Assembly: GCF_004348595.1 (NCBI RefSeq)
Contig: NZ_SMKD01000028.1
Span: 1 to 50,095 of the forward strand
DNA: 50,095 nt
From: Micromonospora sp. KC723
Lineage (GTDB): Bacteria > Actinomycetota > Actinomycetes > Mycobacteriales > Micromonosporaceae
Direction: 5' to 3'
Positions 1 to 7,307 of the stretch are shown here, in pieces. The notes under the pieces are model-generated. The model had not been told where the DNA came from and searched no databases. It saw nothing but the letters and a program-made list of their open reading frames with translations. How positions within the stretch are numbered: position 1 is the stretch's first letter; every line of letters starts with the position of its first letter. The translations under genes were made by a program, and so were the position numbers.

Positions 1-719
1 CACCGGGCCCCAGCCCGACCGGCGGCCCGTACGACTCGACGTACTACGCGACCGCGATGGGCCGGACGGGCGCCGCGCTGCGCAGCTCCCTGCACTCGAT
101 CGTCAGGGTCCAGACGACGCTGACGTACGAGCAGGTCTGGGAGGCGCTCAGGGACACCGACCAGGACCCGGCGAACGCGAACAACGTGGTCCTGCTCTAC
201 ACCGGCCGGTCGCAGAGCAAGACCAGCAACGGCGGCGGGGTGAACGACTGGAACCGGGAACACGTCTGGGCCAAGTCGCACGGCGACTTCGGCACCGCGA
301 CCGGGCCGGGCACCGGCGTGCACCACCTGCGCCCGGAGGACGTCTCGGTCAACTCCACCCGGGGAAACAAGGACTTCGACACCGGCGGTGGCGCGGTCGG
401 CGAGGCGCCGGGCTGCTACACCGACGCCGACTCGTTCGAGCCGCGCGACGCGGTCAAGGGCGACGTCGCCCGCATGATCATGTACATGGCGATCCGGTAC
501 GAGGGCGACGACGGCTGGCCGGACCTGGAGATGAACGACTCCGTCTCCAACGGCACCGCCCCCTACCTGGGCCGGCTGCCCGTCCTGCTGCGGTGGCACG
601 CCCAGGACCCGCCGGACGCCTTCGAGAAGCGCCGCAACCAGCGCATCTACGAACGCTGGCAGGGCAACCGGAACCCGTTCGTCGACCACCCCGAGTGGGC
701 CACCGCCATCTGGGGCTGA
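1..719 (+). CDS. Endonuclease I family nuclease, 5'-truncated by window edge
   Basis: The reading frame is open from base 3, so the gene starts before the window and only its C-terminal ~238 residues are seen. The motif WNREHVWAKSHGD is the beta-beta-alpha metal nuclease signature of the endonuclease I (EndA/NucM) family, whose usual form is WNREHVWPKS; the His is the general base. LRPEDVSVNSTRGNKDF follows and matches the usual H-L-x-P/A-D...N..RGN segment that supplies the metal-binding Asn. The family makes non-specific DNA or RNA cuts, and most actinobacterial members are secreted; the N-terminus that would show a signal peptide is outside the window. The ATG at 57 is internal, because homology-like sequence continues upstream of it. 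Confidence 0.88.
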   Translation, partial: PGPSPTGGPYDSTYYATAMGRTGAALRSSLHSIVRVQTTLTYEQVWEALRDTDQDPANANNVVLLYTGRSQSKTSNGGGVNDWNREHVWAKSHGDFGTATGPGTGVHHLRPEDVSVNSTRGNKDFDTGGGAVGEAPGCYTDADSFEPRDAVKGDVARMIMYMAIRYEGDDGWPDLEMNDSVSNGTAPYLGRLPVLLRWHAQDPPDAFEKRRNQRIYERWQGNRNPFVDHPEWATAIWG

Positions 720-852
720 GTTGTCGCAGATCACCCCGGTCGGGTCGTTCCCGTACGGCCCGGCCGGGTAACCCTGCCGGGTGACACGCGCCCCGTCGGC
801 ACCCCGGACCGTGACCGGCCGGGCGCGGCTGACGATGGGAGAAGATGCCACC

Positions 853-1704
853 ATGGCGAACACGGTTCCCGACATCACGCTCAACGACGGCAACACCATC
901 CCGCAGCTCGGCTTCGGGGTGTACCAAATCGCGCCGGAGGACACCGTCGAGGCGGTCGGCACGGCGCTGGAGATCGGCTACCGGCACATCGACACCGCCG
1001 AGATGTACGGCAACGAGGCCGAGGTCGGCGAGGCGATCCGCCGCTCCGGGCTGGACCGCGACGAGGTCTTCGTGACCAGCAAGCTGAACAACGGCTTCCA
1101 CCGGCCCGACGACGCCCGCGAGGCGTTCGAGTCGACGCTGGCCGCGCTGAGGATGGACCACATCGACCTGTTCCTGATCCACTGGCCGCTACCCACCCGC
1201 TACGACGGTGACTTCGTCTCCACCTGGAAGACGCTGGAGGAGTTCCGGCGCGACGGCCGCGCCCGGTCGATCGGCGTGTCCAACTTCCAGGTCGCCCACC
1301 TGGAACGACTGGCCGCCGAGGCGGAGGTCGTGCCCGCGGTCAACCAGATCGAGGTGCACCCGTACCTGGGCAACGAGGAGGTTCGCGCGTACGGCCGGGC
1401 GCACGGCATCCCGACCGAGGCCTGGTCGCCGATCGCGCAGGGCAAGGTGCTCGACGACCCGACACTGGTGGACATCGCCCGGGAACTGGACCGCACGGTG
1501 GCCCAGGTGGTGCTGCGCTGGCACGTGCAGCGCGGCGACATCGTCTTCCCGAAGTCGAGCACCCCGAAGCGGATCGAGGAGAACTTCCACATCTTCGACT
1601 TCGCACTGGACGACGACACGATGGCGCGGATCACCGCCCTGGACAGGGGCGAGGCCGGCCGGCAGGGCCCGCACCCCGACACGTTCGACTACATCCCCGC
1701 CTGA
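853..1704 (+). CDS. Aldo/keto reductase, AKR5-like (2,5-diketo-D-gluconate reductase family)
   Basis: A 283-residue NADPH-dependent (alpha/beta)8-barrel reductase of cytosolic carbonyl substrates. The catalytic tetrad is visible as Asp47 and Tyr52 (GYRHIDTAEMYGNE), Lys77 (VTSKLNN) and His110 (LIHWPLP). The C-terminal FPKSSTPKRIEEN is the family's cofactor phosphate loop. The first residues (TVPDITLNDGNTIPQLGFG) are the standard beta-hairpin start. ATG 853 was chosen because the N-terminus then matches family length and a GGGAGA ribosome site lies about 10 nt upstream; an in-frame ATG at 835 and GTG at 781 give unneeded extensions. The true substrate cannot be read from sequence. It stands alone and is convergent with the next gene across a hairpin. 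Confidence 0.92.
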   Translation: MANTVPDITLNDGNTIPQLGFGVYQIAPEDTVEAVGTALEIGYRHIDTAEMYGNEAEVGEAIRRSGLDRDEVFVTSKLNNGFHRPDDAREAFESTLAALRMDHIDLFLIHWPLPTRYDGDFVSTWKTLEEFRRDGRARSIGVSNFQVAHLERLAAEAEVVPAVNQIEVHPYLGNEEVRAYGRAHGIPTEAWSPIAQGKVLDDPTLVDIARELDRTVAQVVLRWHVQRGDIVFPKSSTPKRIEENFHIFDFALDDDTMARITALDRGEAGRQGPHPDTFDYIPA

Positions 1705-1722
1705 GCCACCCGTGAGGAGCGA

Positions 1723-1747
1723 CGGGGGCCCGCGCGCCGGGCCCCCG
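1723..1747. terminator. Bidirectional hairpin terminator
   Basis: Perfect 10-bp inverted repeat CGGGGGCCCG / CGGGCCCCCG with a 5-nt loop, between the convergent stop codons at 1704 and 1759. There is no U-tract, as is usual in high-GC actinobacteria. Confidence 0.7.
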
Positions 1748-1758
1748 GTTCCGCGGCC

Positions 1759-3003
1759 TCAGATGATGAAGTGCGTCCAGTAGGTCAACCAGACCACGAA
1801 CAGAACCCCCTGGAGCAGGGCCAACGTGACGCTCAGCCAGACGTCCACCCCGGCGTTCCGGGTCCAGCGGGCCAGGACCAGGCAGACCGGGAACGCGGCG
1901 ATCAGGTAGCGCAGCAGGCTCTTGTAGACCGGTGGTCCCATCGACAGCGGGGCCAGGACCATCAGCACCGCGTAGACGACGTACGGCAGTCCGATCCGCC
2001 GGAACCCGGCGAGCACCACAGCCAGGACGGCGACGGCGAACCAGACCCGTACGGCGTCCCGGCCGTCGCCGCCGGTGAGGCCGTGCCACATCACCCGCAG
2101 CGGGTCCTGCACCCTGATGCCCCAGCCCTTCTCCTGGGCGTGCTTGTACGCGAACCAGTCACCACCCTTCCATCGGCAGAACGCCATGAAGGTCAGCCAG
2201 CCGGCGGGGATCAGCAGCAGCGGCCACCCGCTGCGCAGGTAGGTCCACAGGGTGCGCGGGGCCATCCGGTACCGGTGCTGGCGCAGCAGGACCAGGGCCA
2301 ACGGGAGGGCCACCAGGAACCCGACCGAGCGGCTGAGCCCCAGGAGGTACCCGACCAGCCCCACCACCAGCCACCGCCGCCGCTCGGCGTAGTAGAAGGC
2401 GGCCACCGCCAGGCAGAGGAAGAGCGACTCGGTCAGCGCCGCCTGGAACAGGAACGCGGTCGGCAGCAACACCAGGTAGCGGGTGAAGCGGCGGGCCGAG
2501 CGGTCGTCGCCGAGTACGATCTCCCCCAGCCGCAGCGCGTAGTACAGCAGCAGCAGGAACGCCACGTTGGCGACCAGCAGCAGCGCCAGGGCGGTGTCGC
2601 CGCCGAGCAGCACCGCCACCGGGCGGGCCAGGAACGGGTAGAGCAGCGGGAAGGCGAAGTCGTCCCATGGCCCGGTGAGAGGCTCCCGGGCCAGGTGGTC
2701 GTAGATCAGGGCGTCCCAGGCGAACCACATGGAGATCCACCGCCGCGGGGAGATCGCCGCCTGCTCGGCGCGCGTGTCGGCCTCGTCGGCGGGCGGTGCG
2801 CCGGGCACCTCGTCCCAGGCGGTGAGGGCGAGCACGCCGAGGACGCCGAAGACGACCTTGGCGCCCACGAAGAGCGCCAGGGCGTACCGCCAGTGGCCCG
2901 GCACGCGGGCGGCGAGGGCCCCGGCGCCGGTCCGCAGGCGGGTGGCCGGCCCGGGTACGCCGGCGCGGCGTGCGGATGTCGTCTCCGGCGTACGGTCCAC
3001 CAT
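1759..3003 (-). CDS. Multi-pass membrane glycosyltransferase-like protein (PIG-V/GT-C type)
   Basis: A 414-residue protein with a hydrophilic N-terminal ~35 residues and about eight to ten hydrophobic helices. The first loop contains a WFAWDALIYDHLA segment, which resembles the Trp-Asp motif of GT-C fold enzymes of the PIG-V (GPI mannosyltransferase 2) family; such enzymes transfer sugars from polyprenyl phosphate on the outer membrane face. FLFQAALTESLFL in the middle is also typical of this group. The assignment rests on topology and these motifs only, so the sugar and acceptor are unknown. ATG 3003 is the only plausible start. It is divergent from an FAD-dependent protein at 3230, with 226 bp between the two starts. 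Confidence 0.72.
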   Translation of the reverse strand: MVDRTPETTSARRAGVPGPATRLRTGAGALAARVPGHWRYALALFVGAKVVFGVLGVLALTAWDEVPGAPPADEADTRAEQAAISPRRWISMWFAWDALIYDHLAREPLTGPWDDFAFPLLYPFLARPVAVLLGGDTALALLLVANVAFLLLLYYALRLGEIVLGDDRSARRFTRYLVLLPTAFLFQAALTESLFLCLAVAAFYYAERRRWLVVGLVGYLLGLSRSVGFLVALPLALVLLRQHRYRMAPRTLWTYLRSGWPLLLIPAGWLTFMAFCRWKGGDWFAYKHAQEKGWGIRVQDPLRVMWHGLTGGDGRDAVRVWFAVAVLAVVLAGFRRIGLPYVVYAVLMVLAPLSMGPPVYKSLLRYLIAAFPVCLVLARWTRNAGVDVWLSVTLALLQGVLFVVWLTYWTHFII

Positions 3004-3229
3004 GCGTGCTTCCTCGCGTTCGGGTCCGGCCCGCGGTCGACCCGCCGGGGCCGCGAACCTGCCCCGTCATCCCCCACCCGGGCCGAATGACACCTCCCGC
3101 ACGGATGAGCCGTCGACACCATGCGGCTCGGCATGATCGGGAGATTCCGCGGCAGTTGACGTGAGAGCGGCCAGAGACCGGGTATCCGCGCCTCCTCCGC
3201 AGGGACCGAGGGCTAGGGAGCGCACGGGG
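3004..3229. promoter_or_regulatory. Divergent intergenic region (glycosyltransferase-like / FAD oxidoreductase)
   Basis: A 226-bp non-coding stretch between two divergent starts. It must hold the promoters of both genes, but no convincing -35/-10 pair or long palindrome was recognised in it. Confidence 0.4.
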
Positions 3230-4768
3230 ATGGAAGAGCGTCACGGCACGGTGGTCATCGGCGCCGGCCCGGCCGGGTTGACCGCCGCGTACGAGCTGCT
3301 CAGGCACGGCGCGGCGGTCCGGGTCTTCGAGTCCGACCAGGTCGTCGGCGGCATCAGCCGCACGGTGGAGCGCGACGGCTGGCGGTTCGACATCGGCGGT
3401 CACCGGTTCTTCACGAAGGTGCCCCGGGTCGAGGCGTTCTGGCACGAGGTGCTGCCCGACGAGGAGTTCCTGCTGCGCCCCCGGATGAGCCGGATCTTCT
3501 ACCGCGGCGCGCTCTACGACTATCCGCTGAACGCGGGCAACGCCCTGCGCAACCTCGGGATCCGCGAGGCGGTGCGGTGCATGGCCTCGTACACGCGGGC
3601 CCGGTTGCGTCCGCCCCGGGACCAGTCGCACTTCGAGGGCTGGGTGTCGGCCCGGTTCGGCTGGCGGCTGTACTCGATCTTCTTCAAGACCTACACCGAG
3701 AAGGTGTGGGGGATGCCCGCCGACCAGTTGCAGGCGGACTGGGCCGCCCAACGGATCAAGAACCTGTCACTGTCGAAGGCGGTGCTCAACGCCCTGCTGC
3801 CGCGCCGTAACCGCAAGGACGTGACCAGCCTGATCGAGGAGTTCCAGTACCCGAAGTTCGGCCCCGGCATGATGTGGGAGCGGTGCACCGACGAGGTCCG
3901 CCGGCGCGGCGGCGAGGTCACCCTCGGGACCTGGGTGACGGCGGTGCACCGGGAGGGTGGCCGGGCCGTGGCGGTCACCGTCGACGGGCCCGGGGGCGAA
4001 CGCCGGGTCCCGGCCGACCACGTGATCTCCTCAATGCCGATCTCGGAGCTGGTGGCCGCGGTCCGGCCGGCGGCGCCACCGGAGGTGCTCGCCTGCGCCG
4101 CCGACCTGAGGTACCGGGACTTCCTCACGGTGGCGCTGGTGGTGCCGGAGGAGTTCTCGTTCCCCGACAACTGGATCTACGTGCACGACCCGGCGGTGCA
4201 GGTGGGCCGGATCCAGAACTTCGGCTCCTGGTCGCCCTACCTGGTCAAGGACGGCCGCACCTGCCTCGGGCTGGAGTACTTCGTCTTCGAGGACGACGCC
4301 ACCTGGCGGACGCCGGACGACGAGTTGGTGGCCCTGGCCACCGCCGAACTCGAACAGCTCGGCCTGGTCCGCCCCGGGTGCGTGGAGGCCGGGTACGTGG
4401 TGCGGATGCCCAAGGCCTACCCGGTGTACGACGACCGCTACCAGCACAACGTGGACACCATCCGTGCCTGGTTGGCGCGGGAGCTGCCCAACGTGCACCC
4501 CGTCGGGCGCAACGGCATGCACCGCTACAACAACCAGGACCACTCCATGATGACGGCGATGCTGACCGCCGAGAACATCGTCCACGGCACCGGCCACGAC
4601 GTCTGGTCGGTGAACGTGGAGCAGGACTACCACGAACAGTCCGGCGGCGACAGCAACGGCAACGGCCGGCGGGGCACCGGGCGGGACGCCCCGATCGTGC
4701 CGGGCCGCCCGCTCGGCCGGGTGACCGCCGAGGCCCGCCCGGAGCGCCGCCCAACGGGGGTGAACTGA
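3230..4768 (+). CDS. NAD(P)/FAD-dependent oxidoreductase (amine-oxidase / UDP-galactopyranose-mutase-like fold)
   Basis: A 512-residue flavoprotein. Residues ~5-35 hold the Rossmann dinucleotide motif VVIGAGPAGLTAAYELL followed by a FESDQVVGG segment; FDIGGHRFFTK is the second FAD-binding motif typical of the protoporphyrinogen oxidase / UDP-galactopyranose mutase relatives. The C-terminal HRYNNQDHSM segment is where the FAD-binding GD motif normally sits. The last ~40 residues are low-complexity and polar. ATG 3230 is preceded by AGGGAG at a spacing of 9 nt; an upstream in-frame GTG at 3161 lacks such a site. The enzyme is probably cytosolic and acts on a sugar or polyprenyl-linked substrate, given its divergent glycosyltransferase-like neighbour, but that link is inference. 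Confidence 0.82.
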   Translation: MEERHGTVVIGAGPAGLTAAYELLRHGAAVRVFESDQVVGGISRTVERDGWRFDIGGHRFFTKVPRVEAFWHEVLPDEEFLLRPRMSRIFYRGALYDYPLNAGNALRNLGIREAVRCMASYTRARLRPPRDQSHFEGWVSARFGWRLYSIFFKTYTEKVWGMPADQLQADWAAQRIKNLSLSKAVLNALLPRRNRKDVTSLIEEFQYPKFGPGMMWERCTDEVRRRGGEVTLGTWVTAVHREGGRAVAVTVDGPGGERRVPADHVISSMPISELVAAVRPAAPPEVLACAADLRYRDFLTVALVVPEEFSFPDNWIYVHDPAVQVGRIQNFGSWSPYLVKDGRTCLGLEYFVFEDDATWRTPDDELVALATAELEQLGLVRPGCVEAGYVVRMPKAYPVYDDRYQHNVDTIRAWLARELPNVHPVGRNGMHRYNNQDHSMMTAMLTAENIVHGTGHDVWSVNVEQDYHEQSGGDSNGNGRRGTGRDAPIVPGRPLGRVTAEARPERRPTGVN

Positions 4769-4835
4769 GAGCGGCCCCGGTCCGCCCGCTTCCGCTCCGG
4801 CCGGACACCCTGCCACCGACCGACCGTACAGCTGA

Positions 4836-4865
4836 TTGATGGCCATGCATGTGTTCCCGTAGCAT
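4836..4865 (+). promoter_or_regulatory. Promoter of the Fn3-CBM3 gene (near-leaderless)
   Basis: -35 TTGATG (4836-4841), 18-bp spacer, -10 TAGCAT (4860-4865). The start codon at 4872 lies only 6 nt after the -10 box and no ribosome site is present, so the mRNA is probably leaderless. Confidence 0.6.
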
Positions 4866-4871
4866 CCCACC

Positions 4872-5741
4872 ATGCGTGCCCGTCGCGTCACCCTCGTCGC
4901 CACCCTGGCCGCGCTGCTCAGCGCCCTCGCCGTCACCGCCGCCCGAGCCGCCGAGGAACCGGCGCTGACCACGCCCGGCGCCCCGGTGGTGGTCGCCAAC
5001 GAGGCCCACCGTCTCACCCTGGCCTGGTCACCGGCGACGTGGAAGGGCGAACCGGGCGGCCCGATCACCTACGACGTGCTCTCACCGGTGGGCCCCCACG
5101 CCTACCGGGGGCTGGGCAGCACCCAGGATCCGACCATCACGCTGACCAACCTCGCCCCCGGCACCGCGTACCGGATCGCGGTGCAGGCGTACGCCATCGG
5201 TGGGTACTCCGACACCTCGCCGGTCACCGTGGTGCGGACCGTCGACGGGCGCGCGACGGTCGACTACCGCAACCTGGACTGGTCGCCGACGAACAACCAG
5301 GCGCAGTTCCAGCTCCGGGTGACCAACACCGGCGACGGGCCGCTCAGGCTCGACACGGTGCGGATCCGCTACCACGTGCTCTTCGAGGGCGGGAACACCT
5401 CGCTGGTGCCCGAGTGCGACTGGGCGGAACTCGGCTGCGCGGCCATCCTTCGTACCGTGCAGTTCTTCCCGCCGCCGGCGCCGCCGCCGCCCAACCCGAC
5501 CCCGACCGTCTACCCGGTTCCGGGCACCCCGGTCCCCGGCTGGGTGGAGGTGACCTTCGCCGGTGGCGTCCTCGCCCCGGGTGGGTCGACCGGGCCGATC
5601 CAGCTCCGCCTGCACAGGGCGAACTGGACCAACCTCGACGAGCGCGACGACCCGAGCTGGCAGGCCGCGGTGGGGGCGTGGACCCGCAACGACCGGATCA
5701 CCCTGGACGTCGACGGGGTCCGCGAGTTCGGCGACACCTGA
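4872..5741 (+). CDS. Secreted Fn3-CBM3 carbohydrate-binding protein without a catalytic domain
   Basis: A 289-residue secreted protein. Residues 1-26 are a Sec signal peptide (Arg-rich start, hydrophobic core, ARA cleavage site). Residues ~33-128 form a fibronectin type III domain (TLAWSPATW... LAPGTAYRIAVQAY). Residues ~131-289 match a family 3 cellulose-binding module: DYRNLDWSPTNNQAQFQLRV, NTGDGPLRLDTVRIRY, then EVTFAGGVLAPGGSTG, WTNLDERDDPSW and the terminal NDRITLDVDGVREFG. A Pro-rich insert (about residues 197-222, PPPAPPPPNPTPTVYP) interrupts the module. No hydrolase domain is present, so it may act as a cell-free or cell-surface binder of cellulose or chitin. ATG 4872 follows the -10 box closely. 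Confidence 0.83.
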   Translation: MRARRVTLVATLAALLSALAVTAARAAEEPALTTPGAPVVVANEAHRLTLAWSPATWKGEPGGPITYDVLSPVGPHAYRGLGSTQDPTITLTNLAPGTAYRIAVQAYAIGGYSDTSPVTVVRTVDGRATVDYRNLDWSPTNNQAQFQLRVTNTGDGPLRLDTVRIRYHVLFEGGNTSLVPECDWAELGCAAILRTVQFFPPPAPPPPNPTPTVYPVPGTPVPGWVEVTFAGGVLAPGGSTGPIQLRLHRANWTNLDERDDPSWQAAVGAWTRNDRITLDVDGVREFGDT

Positions 5742-5794
5742 GCCCGGCCGTCACGGAGACGACTAGCCGCGCGCCCAGCGGGTACGCGCGGGCC

Positions 5795-6016
5795 ATGGGT
5801 AGCCACAAGCCGAACAAGCACGACCCGGGCGGCGAGTCGGCGCGCGCCGGCCGGAACGCGGGCAGCGGCGCACGCGGCCGGCAGGGTTCCGAGGTCGAGC
5901 GGTCACCGAAGCGCCGGCACCTGCGCACAACGACCGGCACGTCGGGCAGCGAACGCGACCACGGCCGGTCCTCGCTCGCCCACGACGACCGGGTGCACCG
6001 CCAGGGCGGCTCGTGA
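5795..6016 (+). CDS. Small basic hydrophilic hypothetical protein
   Basis: A 73-residue ORF, rich in Arg, Lys, His, Gly and Ser, with no hydrophobic segment and no recognised domain. Codon third positions are almost all G or C, which supports real coding. ATG 5795 follows a weak GCGGG site. It sits 53 nt after the CBM3 gene and 26 nt before the GYD gene, all on the plus strand. The composition suggests a disordered, nucleic-acid-binding or stress-type small protein, but no function can be assigned. Confidence 0.55.
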   Translation: MGSHKPNKHDPGGESARAGRNAGSGARGRQGSEVERSPKRRHLRTTTGTSGSERDHGRSSLAHDDRVHRQGGS

Positions 6017-6042
6017 CCCTACCGACACGGGGGTGACCGGCG

Positions 6043-6363
6043 ATGCCGAAGTTTCTGCTGAAGTCGACCTACACCGTTGCCGGGATGAGGGGGTTGGCCA
6101 GCGACGGCGGCACCCGCCGGGCCGAGGTGGTGCAGGCGATGGTCGAGAACGCCGGCGGACGGCTGGAGTCGATGCACTTCGCCTTCGGCGAGGACGACAC
6201 CTACGTGCTGTGCGAGATGCCGGACCACCCGACGGCCGCGTCGGTGGCGATCGCCATCGAGGCGGCCGGCGGGCTGCGCGTCCAGGTCGTTCCGGTGCTC
6301 ACCCCGGCGGAGGTCGACGAGGCGACCCACCGGACGATTACCTACTCGCCCCCGGGCGCCTGA
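6043..6363 (+). CDS. GYD domain-containing protein
   Basis: A 106-residue protein of the GYD family (dimeric alpha/beta ferredoxin-like fold, function unknown). The pattern KFLLKSTYT...R...V......GG.LES.HFAFGEDDTYVLCEMPD...A..VA is the family's core: the GEDDTYVL strand replaces the name-giving G-Y-D segment (usually G.YDvv). ATG 6043 is preceded by GGGGGTGA. Its last 22 bases overlap, tail to tail, the 3' end of the DivIVA-like gene on the other strand. Confidence 0.8.
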   Translation: MPKFLLKSTYTVAGMRGLASDGGTRRAEVVQAMVENAGGRLESMHFAFGEDDTYVLCEMPDHPTAASVAIAIEAAGGLRVQVVPVLTPAEVDEATHRTITYSPPGA

Positions 6364-6698
6364 CCCCCTGTGTCGGACGTGTGGACCGGCTGTTTTCTCT
6401 GCACGGTGCTGCGGCGGGGGCGGCGGCCGGTCGTGGTCCGCTTCGACTTGGCGCCGATGCCGGCGCGCTCGGACTGCCAGTTGCGCAACGCCCGCTTGAT
6501 CCGCTGGGTCTCGGCCCGCGCCTCCTCCAGCCCCCGTTCCCGCACGTCCAGCTCGTACGCCAGCCGGTGCAGCAGCGCGTCGACCTCCTCACGGCGGTAG
6601 CCCCGCTGGTACCAGGCGGCGAGCGGCAGCCGGACGGAGGCGATCTGCTCCGGGGTCAGCCGCTCGGTCAGGGCGTTGCGACTGCGGTACATCCCCAT
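6342..6698 (-). CDS. DivIVA-domain-like small protein
   Basis: A 118-residue protein. The segment WYQRGYRREEVDALLHRLAYELDVRERGLEEAR carries the short DivIVA repeat (R-G-Y-x-x-E-E-V-D-x-L-L) followed by a predicted helix of coiled-coil character; the C-terminal 40 residues are basic and disordered. The DivIVA family marks curved membranes and septa in actinobacteria, but this short form lacks the membrane-anchoring N-terminus and long coiled coil of Wag31, so a scaffolding or cell-wall role is only inferred. The start ATG 6698 is preceded by GGGGAGGA. It converges with, and overlaps, the GYD gene. Confidence 0.68.
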   Translation of the reverse strand: MGMYRSRNALTERLTPEQIASVRLPLAAWYQRGYRREEVDALLHRLAYELDVRERGLEEARAETQRIKRALRNWQSERAGIGAKSKRTTTGRRPRRSTVQRKQPVHTSDTGGQAPGGE

Positions 6699-6904
6699 GT
6701 CAGCCGTTTCCTCCCCGCACGCCGCCCTGCCGCCGGAACCGGATTGCCCCCGTCACCAACTCCATGATCCCCACGCCCACAGGTACGGACGACGACCGGT
6801 GCGGGTTCACCACCAGCGCCAACGTCACCGGTCGAGCCGGCCGGGCCGTAACGGACCAGGGCGACGGTCAGCGCGTCACCCGCCCCGGCGGGCCAGGCCG
6901 ACGA
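6699..6904. other. Intergenic region before the DivIVA-like gene
   Basis: About 206 bp with no ORF of convincing codon usage on either strand and no RNA gene or strong hairpin seen. It presumably holds the promoter for the DivIVA-like gene and the end of the globin-like transcript. Confidence 0.4.
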
Positions 6905-7255
6905 TCATCCGCGCACCTCCCGTTGCGCGCGCACGATGGTGTCCACCGGCAGGTCCAGCGCCCAGAGCACCGCGGCGAGGTAGTCCAGGATCCGCCAGTG
7001 CTGCTCGTCGGACAGGCCGAGCCGGCACCAGACGCCGCCGGCCGGGCGCCCGGCGGCCGGGCCGCCCAGCGCCGCGGTGAGCTGGGCGGCGAGGTGACCC
7101 GCCAGCCGTGGGCGGTCGATCCCGAGCAGGTACGGCGCCAGCTCGGCGTCGGCGGCGACGAGCCGCAGCCAGCGGTTGACCGCCCCGCGTACGCCGGCCG
7201 GGCCGAGCCAGTCGAAGGAGTCGCGAGGGCAGGTGACCAGCTCCGTTGTCCGCAC
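6905..7255 (-). CDS. Degenerate truncated-hemoglobin-like protein
   Basis: A 116-residue protein with the outline of group I/II bacterial truncated globins: VNRWLRLVAADAELAPYL (B-C region), DRPRLAGHLAAQLTAALGGP (E helix with the usual H..-Q..-LGGP pattern) and RLGLSDEQHWRILDYLAAVL (F-G region). By-eye alignment puts Trp76 (GVWCRLGL) where the proximal haem-binding His of A-H-x-G-L-x-I should be, and the usual distal Tyr also seems replaced by Trp29 or Leu30, so haem binding is doubtful. GTG 7255 is the start. It lies 52 bp downstream of the SF1 ATPase gene on the same strand and may be co-transcribed with it. Confidence 0.66.
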   Translation of the reverse strand: MRTTELVTCPRDSFDWLGPAGVRGAVNRWLRLVAADAELAPYLLGIDRPRLAGHLAAQLTAALGGPAAGRPAGGVWCRLGLSDEQHWRILDYLAAVLWALDLPVDTIVRAQREVRG

Positions 7256-7307
7256 GCCGACGAATACGGCCGATCGGCGGTGATCAGTTCAGCACGGCCG
7301 GTCGCGA

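Noticed and set aside
3230..4768. UDP-galactopyranose mutase (glf) assignment for the FAD protein
   Set aside because: The FAD motifs fit the broad superfamily, but I do not see the full set of galactopyranose-mutase substrate residues, so a specific name would be a guess.
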